Positions 7,383-14,894 of a stretch of DNA of 64,000 nucleotides are shown piece by piece (the first letter of the stretch is position 1; the number at the start of each line of letters is the position of its first letter). The position numbers and the translations under genes are program-made. Below the pieces are notes generated by a model. That model was not told where the DNA came from. It made no database searches and saw nothing but the letters and a program-made list of their open reading frames with translations. Location: positions 201,162 to 265,161 of the forward strand of contig JAMYFF010000007.1 of the NCBI GenBank assembly GCA_024128875.1, given 5' to 3'. This DNA is from Salinilacustrithrix flava (GTDB lineage Bacteria; Actinomycetota; Acidimicrobiia; Acidimicrobiales; Salinilacustritrichaceae).

Positions 7383-8705
7383 ATGACGAACGACGCCGAG
7401 CAGGTCATCGATCTCGCACCGGCCGGTGCCACCATCGGGGACGAGGCACCGCGCAGCCGGGCCGTGCTGGGTGCCCTCGCCGTGGTCGCCGCGCTCGCCG
7501 CGGCGGTGCTGCTGATCGTCCCGGCCGAGGACGCCGAGGTCGCCGTCGACGAGGACGCGACCACCACCACCACCGAGCCCGATGCCGACGGGCGCGACGA
7601 CGCGTCCGTCCCCGCGCCCTTCCCGGCGCCGCTCGCCCTCGGCGCACCCGACGACGGCAAGGCGTCCGTCGGCCTGCCCGTGAAGGCCGAGCCCGCCGAC
7701 GGCCTGGTCGACGGCCAGACCGTCCAGGTCACCGGCACCGGCTTCCCACCCGGGGAGTCCGTCGGGGTCGTCATGTGCACCAGGGAGGCGGGCCAGGACC
7801 ACGGTGCCCGCGGCGTCGACGCCTGCAACATCGGCCGCTTCGCGCAGACGACGGCCGACGCCGACGGCGTGGCCACGGTCGGGTTCGAGGTCCGACGCCT
7901 GGTCGTGCTCGACGGCCAGGAGATCGACTGCGCGTCCGAGGCTCAGCGGTGCCTCATCGGCATGGGGATGCTCTCCGACTACGACCAGTCCGGTGGCGTG
8001 CTGGTCGACTTCGACCCGTCCGCTCCCCTGCCCGATCCGCCGACGGCCGCGCTCGTCGGCGACGGGCCCTTCGACGACGGCGAGACGGTCACCGTCATGG
8101 TGGACGGGCTCCGCCCGGGCACCGGCGTCGGAGCCGCCGTCTGCACCGCGGATGGCGGCTTCTGCACCGACGCCCCGTCGAACGGCATCGTCGGCGACGA
8201 CGGGAGCGCGACCTTCGAGGTCCGGCTGTGGCGCGTCTTCGCGGCGCCGGTGTGGGATGCCGCGACCACCGGGCAGGACATCGACTGCGCCGCCGTGGCC
8301 TGCGACCTGCAGGTCTGGGGCGAGGCGGTGGCCGGGCGAGCCGTCCCGATGATCGATCTGTCCTTCACCGACGGTCCCATCGATCGGGACCGTCCCGTGC
8401 TGGAGGTCCGGTCCGAGGGCCCGTACCGGCCCGGCGACCACGTCGAGGTCTTCGTGCCCGAGGTCGGACCCAACAGCGGGCTCGAGCTGCTGCTGTGCGG
8501 ACCGACCGCGTGCAACGGCGCCATGGTCGAGCTCGACTGGGTCTTCGGCGGGATCCAGGCCCGTCTCACCGTCCCCAACGCCCTGGAGGGCAACCCGTGC
8601 ATCGGGGAGCCGTGCCGGCTCGCGGCCCAGGTCTGGACCGAGCCCGCACCCGACGCACCACCCCCGCTGGCGCCGCTGCCGGTCGAGGTCGTGGTCGAGG
8701 CCTGA
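7383..8705 (+). CDS. Membrane-anchored protein with tandem neocarzinostatin-like Ig domains
   Basis: This 440-residue protein has a short cytoplasmic start, one membrane segment (about residues 28-46), a Thr/Glu/Asp-rich linker and an exported part. The exported part contains about three repeats of roughly 110 residues. Each starts with a GxTVxVxxxGxxPG-type strand (VTGTGFPPGESVGVVMC; VMVDGLRPGTGVGAAVC; EVFVPEVGPNSGLELLLC) and carries paired cysteines such as GQEIDC...RC. This pattern resembles the neocarzinostatin/macromomycin apoprotein fold, also found in many actinobacterial surface proteins of unknown role. No enediyne genes are nearby, so antibiotic carriage is not implied. The ATG at 7383 is chosen because the hydrophobic anchor follows it at a normal distance. 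Confidence 0.7.
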   Translation: MTNDAEQVIDLAPAGATIGDEAPRSRAVLGALAVVAALAAAVLLIVPAEDAEVAVDEDATTTTTEPDADGRDDASVPAPFPAPLALGAPDDGKASVGLPVKAEPADGLVDGQTVQVTGTGFPPGESVGVVMCTREAGQDHGARGVDACNIGRFAQTTADADGVATVGFEVRRLVVLDGQEIDCASEAQRCLIGMGMLSDYDQSGGVLVDFDPSAPLPDPPTAALVGDGPFDDGETVTVMVDGLRPGTGVGAAVCTADGGFCTDAPSNGIVGDDGSATFEVRLWRVFAAPVWDAATTGQDIDCAAVACDLQVWGEAVAGRAVPMIDLSFTDGPIDRDRPVLEVRSEGPYRPGDHVEVFVPEVGPNSGLELLLCGPTACNGAMVELDWVFGGIQARLTVPNALEGNPCIGEPCRLAAQVWTEPAPDAPPPLAPLPVEVVVEA

Positions 8706-8751
8706 GACCGCTGATGACATGGCTGGTGGCTGGTCTCCGGCGACCACCCAA

Positions 8752-8757
8752 TAGGAT
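8752..8757 (+). promoter_or_regulatory. Candidate -10 element (TAGGAT) upstream of carD
   Basis: TAGGAT lies 48 nt before the carD GTG. Unlike most genes here, carD has a conventional AGGAG ribosome binding site (8794-8798), so its transcript probably has a leader. No good -35 is seen. Confidence 0.35.
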
Positions 8758-8805
8758 CCGCAACTCGGTTCCGCCTCCCGGCGACGGCTTTCTAGGAGTG
8801 CCAGC

Positions 8806-9285
8806 GTGACGTTCAAGGTCGGCGACAAGGTCGTGTACCCCCACCACGGGGCCGCCGTCATCGAGAAGACCGAGGTGATGGAGAGCTTCGGGGAGGAGAA
8901 GGAGTTCTTCGTCCTGCGCATGACGCACGGCGAGCTCACCTTGAAGGTGCCCTCCGACCGCGCCGAGGAGATCGGCATGCGCTACCCGATCTCGGACGAG
9001 GACGTCGAGGACGTCTTCGAGGTGCTGGCCAAGAAGGACGTCCGCGAGCCCACCAACTGGTCGCGGCGGTTCAAGAACCACCAGGAGAAGCTGAAGTCCG
9101 GCGACGTCTACCAGGTCGCCGAGGTCGTGCGGAACCTGGCGCTGCGCGAGGCCGACAAGGGCCTTTCCGCCGGCGAGAAGTCCATGTTCGTCAAGGCCCG
9201 CCAGGTCCTGGTGTCCGAGCTCGCGTTCGCGCTGGACATCGAGGAGGAGGATGCATTGGCGCGGTTGGAGACCACCCTCTCGTAG
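8806..9285 (+). CDS. carD: CarD family RNA polymerase-binding transcription factor
   Basis: The 159-residue protein begins FKVGDKVVYPHHGAAVIE, the RNA polymerase-interacting Tudor-like domain of CarD. It continues with LTLKVPSDRAEEIGMR and a helical DNA-binding C-terminal domain containing NWSRRFKNHQEKLKSGD and LSAGEKSMFVKARQVLVSELAFAL. CarD binds the RNA polymerase beta subunit and stabilises open complexes at promoters, including rRNA promoters in mycobacteria. The length matches the family. The GTG start has AGGAG 7 nt upstream. The next gene starts 6 nt after the stop, so the two are probably cotranscribed. Confidence 0.96.
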   Translation: MTFKVGDKVVYPHHGAAVIEKTEVMESFGEEKEFFVLRMTHGELTLKVPSDRAEEIGMRYPISDEDVEDVFEVLAKKDVREPTNWSRRFKNHQEKLKSGDVYQVAEVVRNLALREADKGLSAGEKSMFVKARQVLVSELAFALDIEEEDALARLETTLS

Positions 9286-9291
9286 CGGCTG

Positions 9292-10452
9292 ATGGCGGGC
9301 GACGACGAGACGGAGGCGACCGGCCCGTCGGACGAGACCATCGCCCGGCTCCGCTCCCGCGCCGAGCAGCTGCAGGCGGCGCGACGCATGCGCCAGCAGG
9401 AGACCGAGTCTGAGACAGAGACCAGGCCCGGGACCGAGGCAGAGACCGAGGTCGAGGACCCGGACGAGGATCCCTTCGCTGCGATGCTGGCGGCGGGTGC
9501 CCCGCTCGCCCACGCCGAGGACCTCGTCGATGGCGCGGACCCCTTCACCGAGCACGGCGCCGACCCGGAGGCCGAGCGCCTCCTGGACCGGTGGGCCGGG
9601 GAGGAGCGCGACGAGGCGGTCGAGCCCAAGCGGAACTGGTCCCCGCTCATCGCCGTGGTGGTGGTCGTGGCCGTCGCCGCCCTCGCCTTCGTCGGCGGCC
9701 GGGCGCTGATCACGAGCTCGGCGGGTGACGACACCGCGTCGGGCGACCTGCTCGACCTCGGCGACGACGGGTCGTCGGTCCTGGACGAGGACACGCCGAG
9801 CCTGGAGGACCTCACCTCCGACGTCACCCTGCCGCCGGGACCCGACTCCGGGCTGCAGGTCGCCGACCAGGGGATCACCGTCGTCCCCGATCGCTTCGAC
9901 GAGTCCCGCCGGGAGGGCACGTTCGCCATCATCGTGCAGAACCCGCACGACGACTGGCTCGCCCAGGGCGTGCAGGTGTCGGCCACCTTCCTCGACGAGG
10001 CCGGCGCCCCACTCGGCGCCGACGACGGCTTCGTGGAGGTCGTCCTCCCCGGCCAGTCCGTTGCCGTCGCCGCGCTCTTCTTCGACGCGCCGACCGTGCC
10101 GGTCGCCGGCATGGACGTGCAGGTCGAGGTGGCCCGCTGGCGCGAGACGGGCCCGATGGAGGGTGGCTTCTCGATCACCGAGGTGCAGACGAACGAGGCC
10201 GAGTTCAGCGGGGTCCGCACCACCTTCCTCATCCAGTCGGACTTCGAGGAGCCGCTCACCGACGTCGGGGTGACCGCCGTGTACCGGGCCGCGGACGGAC
10301 GCATCATCGGCGGCTACGACACCTTCGTCGAGCGCCTCGACCCGGGCGTGCCGACGCCGGCCGAGATCGACCTGCTGGCCAACGTCGACCCCGCCCAGAT
10401 CGCCGCCACCGAGCTGTACCCCACCGCCGCGTTCGGCTCGGTCCCGGAGTAG
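9292..10452 (+). CDS. Single-pass membrane protein with exported Ig-like (FxLYD-like) domains
   Basis: This 386-residue protein has a charged cytoplasmic region (residues 1-115) with a short coiled coil and Glu-rich stretch, one membrane helix (about 118-138), an acidic linker, and an exported C-terminal half. The exported part looks like two beta-sandwich repeats (FAIIVQNPHDDWLAQGVQVSATFLDEAG and TTFLIQSDFEEPLTDVGVTAVYRAADG), resembling FxLYD-type domains. I do not recognise a specific function. It directly follows carD, but that probably reflects cotranscription rather than a shared role. A strong hairpin follows the stop. Confidence 0.7.
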   Translation: MAGDDETEATGPSDETIARLRSRAEQLQAARRMRQQETESETETRPGTEAETEVEDPDEDPFAAMLAAGAPLAHAEDLVDGADPFTEHGADPEAERLLDRWAGEERDEAVEPKRNWSPLIAVVVVVAVAALAFVGGRALITSSAGDDTASGDLLDLGDDGSSVLDEDTPSLEDLTSDVTLPPGPDSGLQVADQGITVVPDRFDESRREGTFAIIVQNPHDDWLAQGVQVSATFLDEAGAPLGADDGFVEVVLPGQSVAVAALFFDAPTVPVAGMDVQVEVARWRETGPMEGGFSITEVQTNEAEFSGVRTTFLIQSDFEEPLTDVGVTAVYRAADGRIIGGYDTFVERLDPGVPTPAEIDLLANVDPAQIAATELYPTAAFGSVPE

Positions 10453-10467
10453 GCCCCCGGACGCGAC

Positions 10468-10489
10468 CGAGGCCCCCGAAGGGGCCTCG
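10468..10489. terminator. Bidirectional hairpin terminator
   Basis: CGAGGCCCC and GGGGCCTCG form a perfect 9-bp stem with a CGAA loop. It lies 16 nt after the stop of the plus-strand membrane protein gene and 4 nt past the 3' end of the minus-strand tRNA, so it can end both transcripts. Confidence 0.75.
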
Positions 10490-10492
10490 ACG

Positions 10493-10566
10493 TGGGCGTA
10501 ACAGGACTTGAACCTGTGACCTCACGCGTGTGAAGCGTGCGCTCTAGCCAGCTGAGCTATACGCCC
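10493..10566 (-). tRNA. tRNA-Val (anticodon CAC)
   Basis: On the minus strand the 74-nt sequence folds as a complete cloverleaf. The acceptor is GGGCGTA/TACGCCC with discriminator A, and the D-stem is GCTC/GAGC. The anticodon stem is CACGC/GCGTG with loop TTCACAC (anticodon CAC, Val GUG codons). The T-stem is ACAGG/CCTGT with loop TTCAAGT. The 3' CCA is not encoded. Confidence 0.97.
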
Positions 10567-10589
10567 GTAGGAGCGGGAGACTGTAGCAC

Positions 10590-10967
10590 TCAGCGCGGGT
10601 AGCGACGGAGCTCGACGAGGTTGCCGTCGGGGTCCCGCAGGTAGATCGAGCGGGCGATGCCCTGGGCTCCCCATCGGTCCCCGGGTCCGTCTTCGATGAC
10701 CAGGTCGCCGCGCGCCGCCAGCTCGTTGACGTCGTCGTCGACGACGAGGCAGAGGTGGTCCACGTTCTGCCCGGACCGCTCCAGCTGCATGATGTCGATG
10801 ACCGTGGTGGCGTCGACGCGCACGCTGGGGAAGAAGACCTCGCCCGCCTCCCACTCCTCCACCCGCTCGGGTGTCAGCCCGAGGGTGCCGACGTAGAAGT
10901 CGAGGGAGCGCCGGACGTCGGCGACGTTGAGCACGAGGTGGTCGAAGCCGATCACGGGCACGGCCAC
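10590..10967 (-). CDS. VOC family (glyoxalase/dioxygenase fold) protein
   Basis: This is a 125-residue single vicinal-oxygen-chelate domain protein built of two beta-alpha-beta-beta-beta units. His in GFDHLVLNV and VDHLCLVV, and Glu in DGNLVELRRY, fit metal-ligand positions of the superfamily, and YLRDPDGNLVEL is its classic C-terminal signature. Members include glyoxalase I, fosfomycin/bleomycin resistance proteins and extradiol dioxygenases. The closest general look is a glyoxalase/bleomycin-type protein, and the substrate is unknown. I use the GTG at 10967; GTG codons at 10961 and 10955 are alternatives. It is divergent from the small coiled-coil gene, with only 24 nt between the starts. 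Confidence 0.85.
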   Translation of the reverse strand: MAVPVIGFDHLVLNVADVRRSLDFYVGTLGLTPERVEEWEAGEVFFPSVRVDATTVIDIMQLERSGQNVDHLCLVVDDDVNELAARGDLVIEDGPGDRWGAQGIARSIYLRDPDGNLVELRRYPR

Positions 10968-10979
10968 AGCGTGCCACGG

Positions 10980-10985
10980 TACGGT
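10980..10985 (+). promoter_or_regulatory. Candidate -10 element (TACGGT), leaderless promoter
   Basis: TACGGT ends 6 nt before the ATG at 10992, in the 24-nt divergent gap with the VOC gene. Confidence 0.4.
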
Positions 10986-10991
10986 CCACCC

Positions 10992-11342
10992 ATGGCTGAC
11001 GATGCCTCGAACCCGCTTGCCCAGGTGCTCGGACGCCTCGGGCTGTCCGGGGACCAGCTCTCCTCGCTCCAGCAGCAGCTCGGGCGGGTGATGCCGAGCG
11101 AGCAGATGAAGCTCATGCGGGACCTGGTCGACACGTTCTCCCCGTCCGGCGACCAGCTCAGCGCCATCCGCCGCCAGCTCGAGGCCCAGCGGGTCCAGGT
11201 CGAGGCGATGCTCGTCCAGCTCCAGGACATCGAGACCACGGTCGACCGCCTGGCCTCCACCGCCGAGCAGCTGCGCGCCATGCAGGAGCCCTTCCAGCGC
11301 CTGACCCACCTGTTCTCCCCGGGCCAGGACCGGTCCCAGTAG
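10992..11342 (+). CDS. Small helical coiled-coil protein of unknown function
   Basis: This 116-residue protein has no signal peptide or membrane segment. Nearly the whole chain is predicted helical with heptad character, especially LSAIRRQLEAQRVQVEAMLVQ through QDIETTVDRLASTAEQLRAM (residues 55-105). Such proteins can be structural or phasin-like, but nothing here proves a role. No polyhydroxyalkanoate genes are nearby. It is convergent with the 2-hydroxyacid dehydrogenase. Two short direct repeats (gtcagtagc) fill the 13-nt gap after its stop. Confidence 0.65.
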   Translation: MADDASNPLAQVLGRLGLSGDQLSSLQQQLGRVMPSEQMKLMRDLVDTFSPSGDQLSAIRRQLEAQRVQVEAMLVQLQDIETTVDRLASTAEQLRAMQEPFQRLTHLFSPGQDRSQ

Positions 11343-11355
11343 TCGTCAGTAGCCG

Positions 11356-12285
11356 TCAGTAGCCGGCGTCGACGTCGACGGGGCCGAGGAGCTCCTCCCC
11401 CGCCAGGTAGCGCCGCACGTTCTCCCGCACCCGCGCCGAGAGCAGCGGCACGGCCATCTCCGGCGTGTTCCCCACGTGGGGCGTGATGAAGCAGTTCGGC
11501 AGCGTCCAGAGCGGGTGGCCGTCGGGCAGCGGCTCGGGGTCGACGACGTCGAGCCCGGCCCCGCCGATGGCGCCCTCGGCCAGGACCTCGACGAGGTCGT
11601 CGGTGACGATGTGGCGGCCGCGGGCCACGTTCACGATCCAGGCGTGGGATGGCAGTAGCCGGAGGCGTCGAGCGTCGAAGAGGCCCTCGGTCTCCGGGGT
11701 GAGCGCCACGGCGAGCACGACCAGGTCGGCATCGGGGAGCTCGTCGTCGAGGTGCTGCTGCGTGACCGTGCGGGTCGCGCCCGGGAAGGGCTGCTCGGTG
11801 CGGCGCACGACCACGATCTCGCAGCCGAACGGCTCGAGTAGGCGCACCAGCGACTCGCTGATCCCACCGCCGCCGACGACCACCACGCGGGCGCCGAGCA
11901 GGTTGCGCCCGATCGGGCCCTCCCACGTCGTGGCCCGGGCGTAGGTACCCATCCCGCGGAGGCCGGCGAGGGCGAGCATGAGCGCCTGCTCGGCGACGGG
12001 GTCGGCGTAGACGCCCTTCCCGCACGTCCAGCGCCGGTCGTGGTCGAGCACGTCGACGTAGGGCTCGATGCCCGCCCACGGCAGCTGCACCCAGTCGATG
12101 TCGGGCTGCTCGTCCAGCAGCCGGCGCAGACCCGCCGGGTCCTTCGGGTCGGTCCACACGACCGCACTCGCACGCCCCTCGGTGACCGGCTCGGCGCCCC
12201 CGGCGCGGACGGCATCGGCCAGCCACGGACGACCGCCGGCGGGCAGGACGAGGATGCGGGCGGCGTCGGTTGCCATGCCGACCAT
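11356..12285 (-). CDS. D-isomer-specific 2-hydroxyacid dehydrogenase
   Basis: The 309-residue protein is an NAD(P)-dependent 2-hydroxyacid dehydrogenase of the phosphoglycerate/glyoxylate reductase superfamily. The dinucleotide-binding loop is VVVVGGGGISESL. The catalytic triad is seen as Arg in NVARGRHIV, Glu in DVVDPEPLPDGHPLW and His in FITPHVGNTPEM. It should interconvert a 2-oxoacid and a D-2-hydroxyacid in the cytoplasm. It starts 15 nt downstream of dinB on the same strand with a GGGAG site before the ATG at 12285, so the two genes form an operon. An ATG at 12276 is a weaker alternative start. Confidence 0.9.
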   Translation of the reverse strand: MVGMATDAARILVLPAGGRPWLADAVRAGGAEPVTEGRASAVVWTDPKDPAGLRRLLDEQPDIDWVQLPWAGIEPYVDVLDHDRRWTCGKGVYADPVAEQALMLALAGLRGMGTYARATTWEGPIGRNLLGARVVVVGGGGISESLVRLLEPFGCEIVVVRRTEQPFPGATRTVTQQHLDDELPDADLVVLAVALTPETEGLFDARRLRLLPSHAWIVNVARGRHIVTDDLVEVLAEGAIGGAGLDVVDPEPLPDGHPLWTLPNCFITPHVGNTPEMAVPLLSARVRENVRRYLAGEELLGPVDVDAGY

Positions 12286-12300
12286 CTTGACGCTCCCGGG

Positions 12301-13524
12301 TCAGCGGTCGGGCACGGGGTCCGGCAGGATCGGGACCTGGGCGCCGCGGCCCTGGCCGAGCAGGGAGGCGCGGGTGACGGCGGCACCGCCGAAGCGGTCC
12401 CGCACCGCATCGAGCGTGTGGTCGAGGGTGCGACGGTCGTGGCCGTCGAGGTCGAGGGTCAGCTGCACGGCATCGGCGGGGGCGAGGTCCGAGACGGTGA
12501 CGCCGATGAGGGAGCACCCGGCCTCGCGCAGGTGCGGCCAGCGGGCGTCGAGCAGGTCCCGGGCGGCGACGAGCACGAGGTCAGTGCGATCGGTGGCGAC
12601 CGGCAGGGTGCGGGACCTGGTCTCCCGGCTGAGGTCGGCGTGGCGCAGGCGCAGCGTGACGGTGCGACCGACGCGTCGGCCCCCTCGGAGGCGCTCGGTG
12701 ACCCGCTCGACCAGGGCGAGCAGGGTGGCGTCGAGCTCGGCGCGTGACCGCGGCCGTCGACCGCCTGCCAGGCCGAGGGCCCGTTGCGCGCCGATCGAGC
12801 TGCGACGCGTGCCCGGCGCGACCGAGCGGGGATCGACGTTGCGGGCCAGGGCGTGGAGGTGGCGCCCGGCGGCGGGGCCGAGCATGGCCACGAGCGCGGC
12901 CTCGGGCACGTCGGCGACGTCGCCGACGGTGCGCAGGCCCCGCTCCTCCAGCTTGCCGGCGGTCACCGGGCCGACGCCCCACAACCGACGGACGTCCAGG
13001 GGGTGCAGGAACGCGAGCTCGCCGTCGGGCTCGACGACGAGGAGCCCGTCGGGCTTCGACACGGCGCTGGCCACCTTGGCCAGGAACTTGGTGCGGGCGA
13101 CGCCGACGCTGATCGGGAGCCCGACCTCGTCGCGCACCCGCCGGCGCAGCTCGCGAGCGATCTCGACCGGCTCACCCACGAGGCGGCGAAGACCGTTCAC
13201 GTCGAGGAAGGCCTCGTCCACCGACAGCCCCTCCACGAGCGGGGTGGTCTCCCGGAAGATCGCGAACACGGCCCGGCTCGCCTCGGTGTAGGCCGACATC
13301 CGGGACGGGACCACGATCGCCGACGGGCACAGGGACCGGGCCCGCGACACCGGCATGGAGGTGCGGACCCCGTGCACCCGTGCCTCGTAGGTCGCCGTGA
13401 GGACCACACCCTCGCCCACGATCACCGGCTTGCCCCGCAGCCGTGGATCGTCGCGCTGCTCGACCGCGGCGTAGAAGCAGTCGAGGTCGGCGTGGAGGAT
13501 CCCGGGAGCAGTCACCGAACACAT
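12301..13524 (-). CDS. dinB: DNA polymerase IV (Y-family translesion polymerase)
   Basis: The 407-residue protein has the Y-family palm motifs ILHADLDCFYAAVEQRDDP (first catalytic Asp residues) and LSVDEAFLDV (Asp-Glu pair). It also has the SVGVARTKFLAKVAS fingers/palm segment, a helix-hairpin-helix thumb (LWGVGPVTAGKLEERGL) and a C-terminal little-finger domain. It should copy past damaged bases during the SOS response. The ATG at 13524 lies inside a LexA-type box (13516-13529), so the GTG at 13515 could be the real start on a leaderless mRNA. A C-terminal beta-clamp motif may be QLTLDLDG-like, though this is uncertain. It heads an operon with the 2-hydroxyacid dehydrogenase. Confidence 0.95.
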   Translation of the reverse strand: MCSVTAPGILHADLDCFYAAVEQRDDPRLRGKPVIVGEGVVLTATYEARVHGVRTSMPVSRARSLCPSAIVVPSRMSAYTEASRAVFAIFRETTPLVEGLSVDEAFLDVNGLRRLVGEPVEIARELRRRVRDEVGLPISVGVARTKFLAKVASAVSKPDGLLVVEPDGELAFLHPLDVRRLWGVGPVTAGKLEERGLRTVGDVADVPEAALVAMLGPAAGRHLHALARNVDPRSVAPGTRRSSIGAQRALGLAGGRRPRSRAELDATLLALVERVTERLRGGRRVGRTVTLRLRHADLSRETRSRTLPVATDRTDLVLVAARDLLDARWPHLREAGCSLIGVTVSDLAPADAVQLTLDLDGHDRRTLDHTLDAVRDRFGGAAVTRASLLGQGRGAQVPILPDPVPDR

Positions 13525-13529
13525 GTTCA
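13516..13529. promoter_or_regulatory. LexA (SOS) box at the start of dinB
   Basis: CGAACACATGTTCA matches the actinobacterial SOS box CGAAC-N4-GTTCG with one mismatch in the last base. It covers the ATG at 13522-13524. On the minus strand, TTGACC (13551-13546) lies 17 nt before GAACAT inside the box. LexA would therefore sit on the -10 region of a promoter whose transcript begins near the GTG at 13515. Confidence 0.7.
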
Positions 13530-13534
13530 CCCCT

Positions 13535-13552
13535 CTTGACCCGTTGGTCAAG
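13535..13552. promoter_or_regulatory. Perfect 7-bp palindrome between dinB and an MFS gene
   Basis: CTTGACC and GGTCAAG flank a CGTT centre. The minus-strand TTGACC is also a plausible -35 of dinB. The pattern TTGAC-N6-GTCAA repeats the one at 2215-2230, so it may bind a TetR-type repressor of the MFS transporter, or simply be a -35 element. Confidence 0.4.
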
Positions 13553-13579
13553 GATCCACCGGAGCGGCAGACTGGTGCG

Positions 13580-14857
13580 GTGACCGCCGTCGACGAGACC
13601 ACGAGCGACGACGGCCAGGAGGGGGGCTCCAGACGGCCTGCCCGAGAGGGCACGGCCATGGCGGTCCTGCGCCAGGACACGTTCCGGCGGGTCTACACGG
13701 GCGCGTTCCTCTCCAACATCGGCACCTGGATGCAGAACGTGGTCCTGGGCGCGCTCGCCTACGACCTCACCGGTTCCTCGTCCTTCGTCGGCATCGTGCT
13801 CTTCGCCCAGCTCGGACCGATGCTGCTGTTCTCCATCGTCGGCGGCATGTTCGCCGACACCTTTGACCGGCGCCGCCTCCTCATCACGATCTCCGCCACG
13901 CAGGGCCTGCTCGCCCTCGCACTCGCCAGCGTCGTCCGGGCCGACGACCCGAGCAAGGCGTGGATCGTCGGCATCGTGTTCTGCATGGGCGTGGGCCAGT
14001 CCGTGTTCGGCCCCACGTACTCCGCCGTGCTCCCCGACCTCGTCGGACCGGGCAACCTGGCCGGCGCCATCTCGCTCAACTCGGCCCAGATGAACGGGTC
14101 CCGGGTGATCGGCCCGGCCATCGGCGGCATGCTCTTCGCGCAGTACGGCGCCGCATGGGTCTTCTCGCTCAACGCCATCACGTACCTGTTCGTCATCGGC
14201 GCCCTCCTGTCCGTGCGCCTGCCCGACGTGGAGGCGAGCGGTGCGGACGAGTCGCGCCTGCACCGCCTGGCCCTCGGGTTCCGCATCGCACGCAACCGGT
14301 TCCCCGTCGGCCGGTGCCTGGTGACGATGGTGGTCTTCTCCTTCCTGTGCCTGCCCTTCATCGGCCAGATGCCGGTGCTCGCCGACCGCAACCTCGACAT
14401 CGCGGCCCGCTCCACCGCGTACGGCTGGCTGTACGCCTGCTTCGGCCTCGGCGCAATGCTCGGCGCCCTGTCGGTGGGCACCGTCTTCGCCCAGACGCCC
14501 AAGGAGACATTGGTGCGGGTCGGCATGATCTCCTTCGGCCTGTCGCTCGCCGTCTTCTCGTGGCTGCGGATGCCTGCCCCGGCCTTCGTCGTCATCGTCG
14601 TGGTCGGCTTCTGCTACTTCGCCACCGTCACCGCGCTGTCCACCGTGCTGCAGCTGCACCTCGCGGGCAACGAGCGGGGGCGTGTGATGGCGCTGTGGAT
14701 GATGGCCTTCGGTGGCACGGTGCCGCTGGGGAACCTGGTGGCCGGCCCGCTCATCGATGCCACCTCGGTCACCACGGTGGTGTTCCCGGGTGCGATCATC
14801 GCGCTCGGGCTCGGTTGGTGGGCCGACACCCGCACCGAGCGGCCCTACGCTCACTGA
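13580..14857 (+). CDS. MFS transporter (enterobactin exporter/MDR-like)
   Basis: This 425-residue integral membrane protein has about 12 hydrophobic segments after a cytoplasmic start. It has the motif-A region GGMFADTFDRRRLL between helices 2 and 3 and the typical start FRRVYTGAFLSNIGTWMQNVVLGALAYDLTGSS, seen in the MFS_3/EntS-like group of exporters. The substrate is unknown; members often export siderophores or drugs. The GTG at 13580 gives a 26-residue charged N-terminus, and the ATG at 13658 is a reasonable shorter start. It is divergent from dinB across a palindrome, which suggests separate control. Confidence 0.88.
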   Translation: MTAVDETTSDDGQEGGSRRPAREGTAMAVLRQDTFRRVYTGAFLSNIGTWMQNVVLGALAYDLTGSSSFVGIVLFAQLGPMLLFSIVGGMFADTFDRRRLLITISATQGLLALALASVVRADDPSKAWIVGIVFCMGVGQSVFGPTYSAVLPDLVGPGNLAGAISLNSAQMNGSRVIGPAIGGMLFAQYGAAWVFSLNAITYLFVIGALLSVRLPDVEASGADESRLHRLALGFRIARNRFPVGRCLVTMVVFSFLCLPFIGQMPVLADRNLDIAARSTAYGWLYACFGLGAMLGALSVGTVFAQTPKETLVRVGMISFGLSLAVFSWLRMPAPAFVVIVVVGFCYFATVTALSTVLQLHLAGNERGRVMALWMMAFGGTVPLGNLVAGPLIDATSVTTVVFPGAIIALGLGWWADTRTERPYAH

Positions 14858-14894
14858 CACGCTTCGCGAGACACATCGCATCCGGGGGGATCGC

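Noticed and set aside
7383..8705. Enediyne biosynthesis region
   Set aside because: Only a neocarzinostatin-like fold is visible; no polyketide synthase or resistance genes are nearby.
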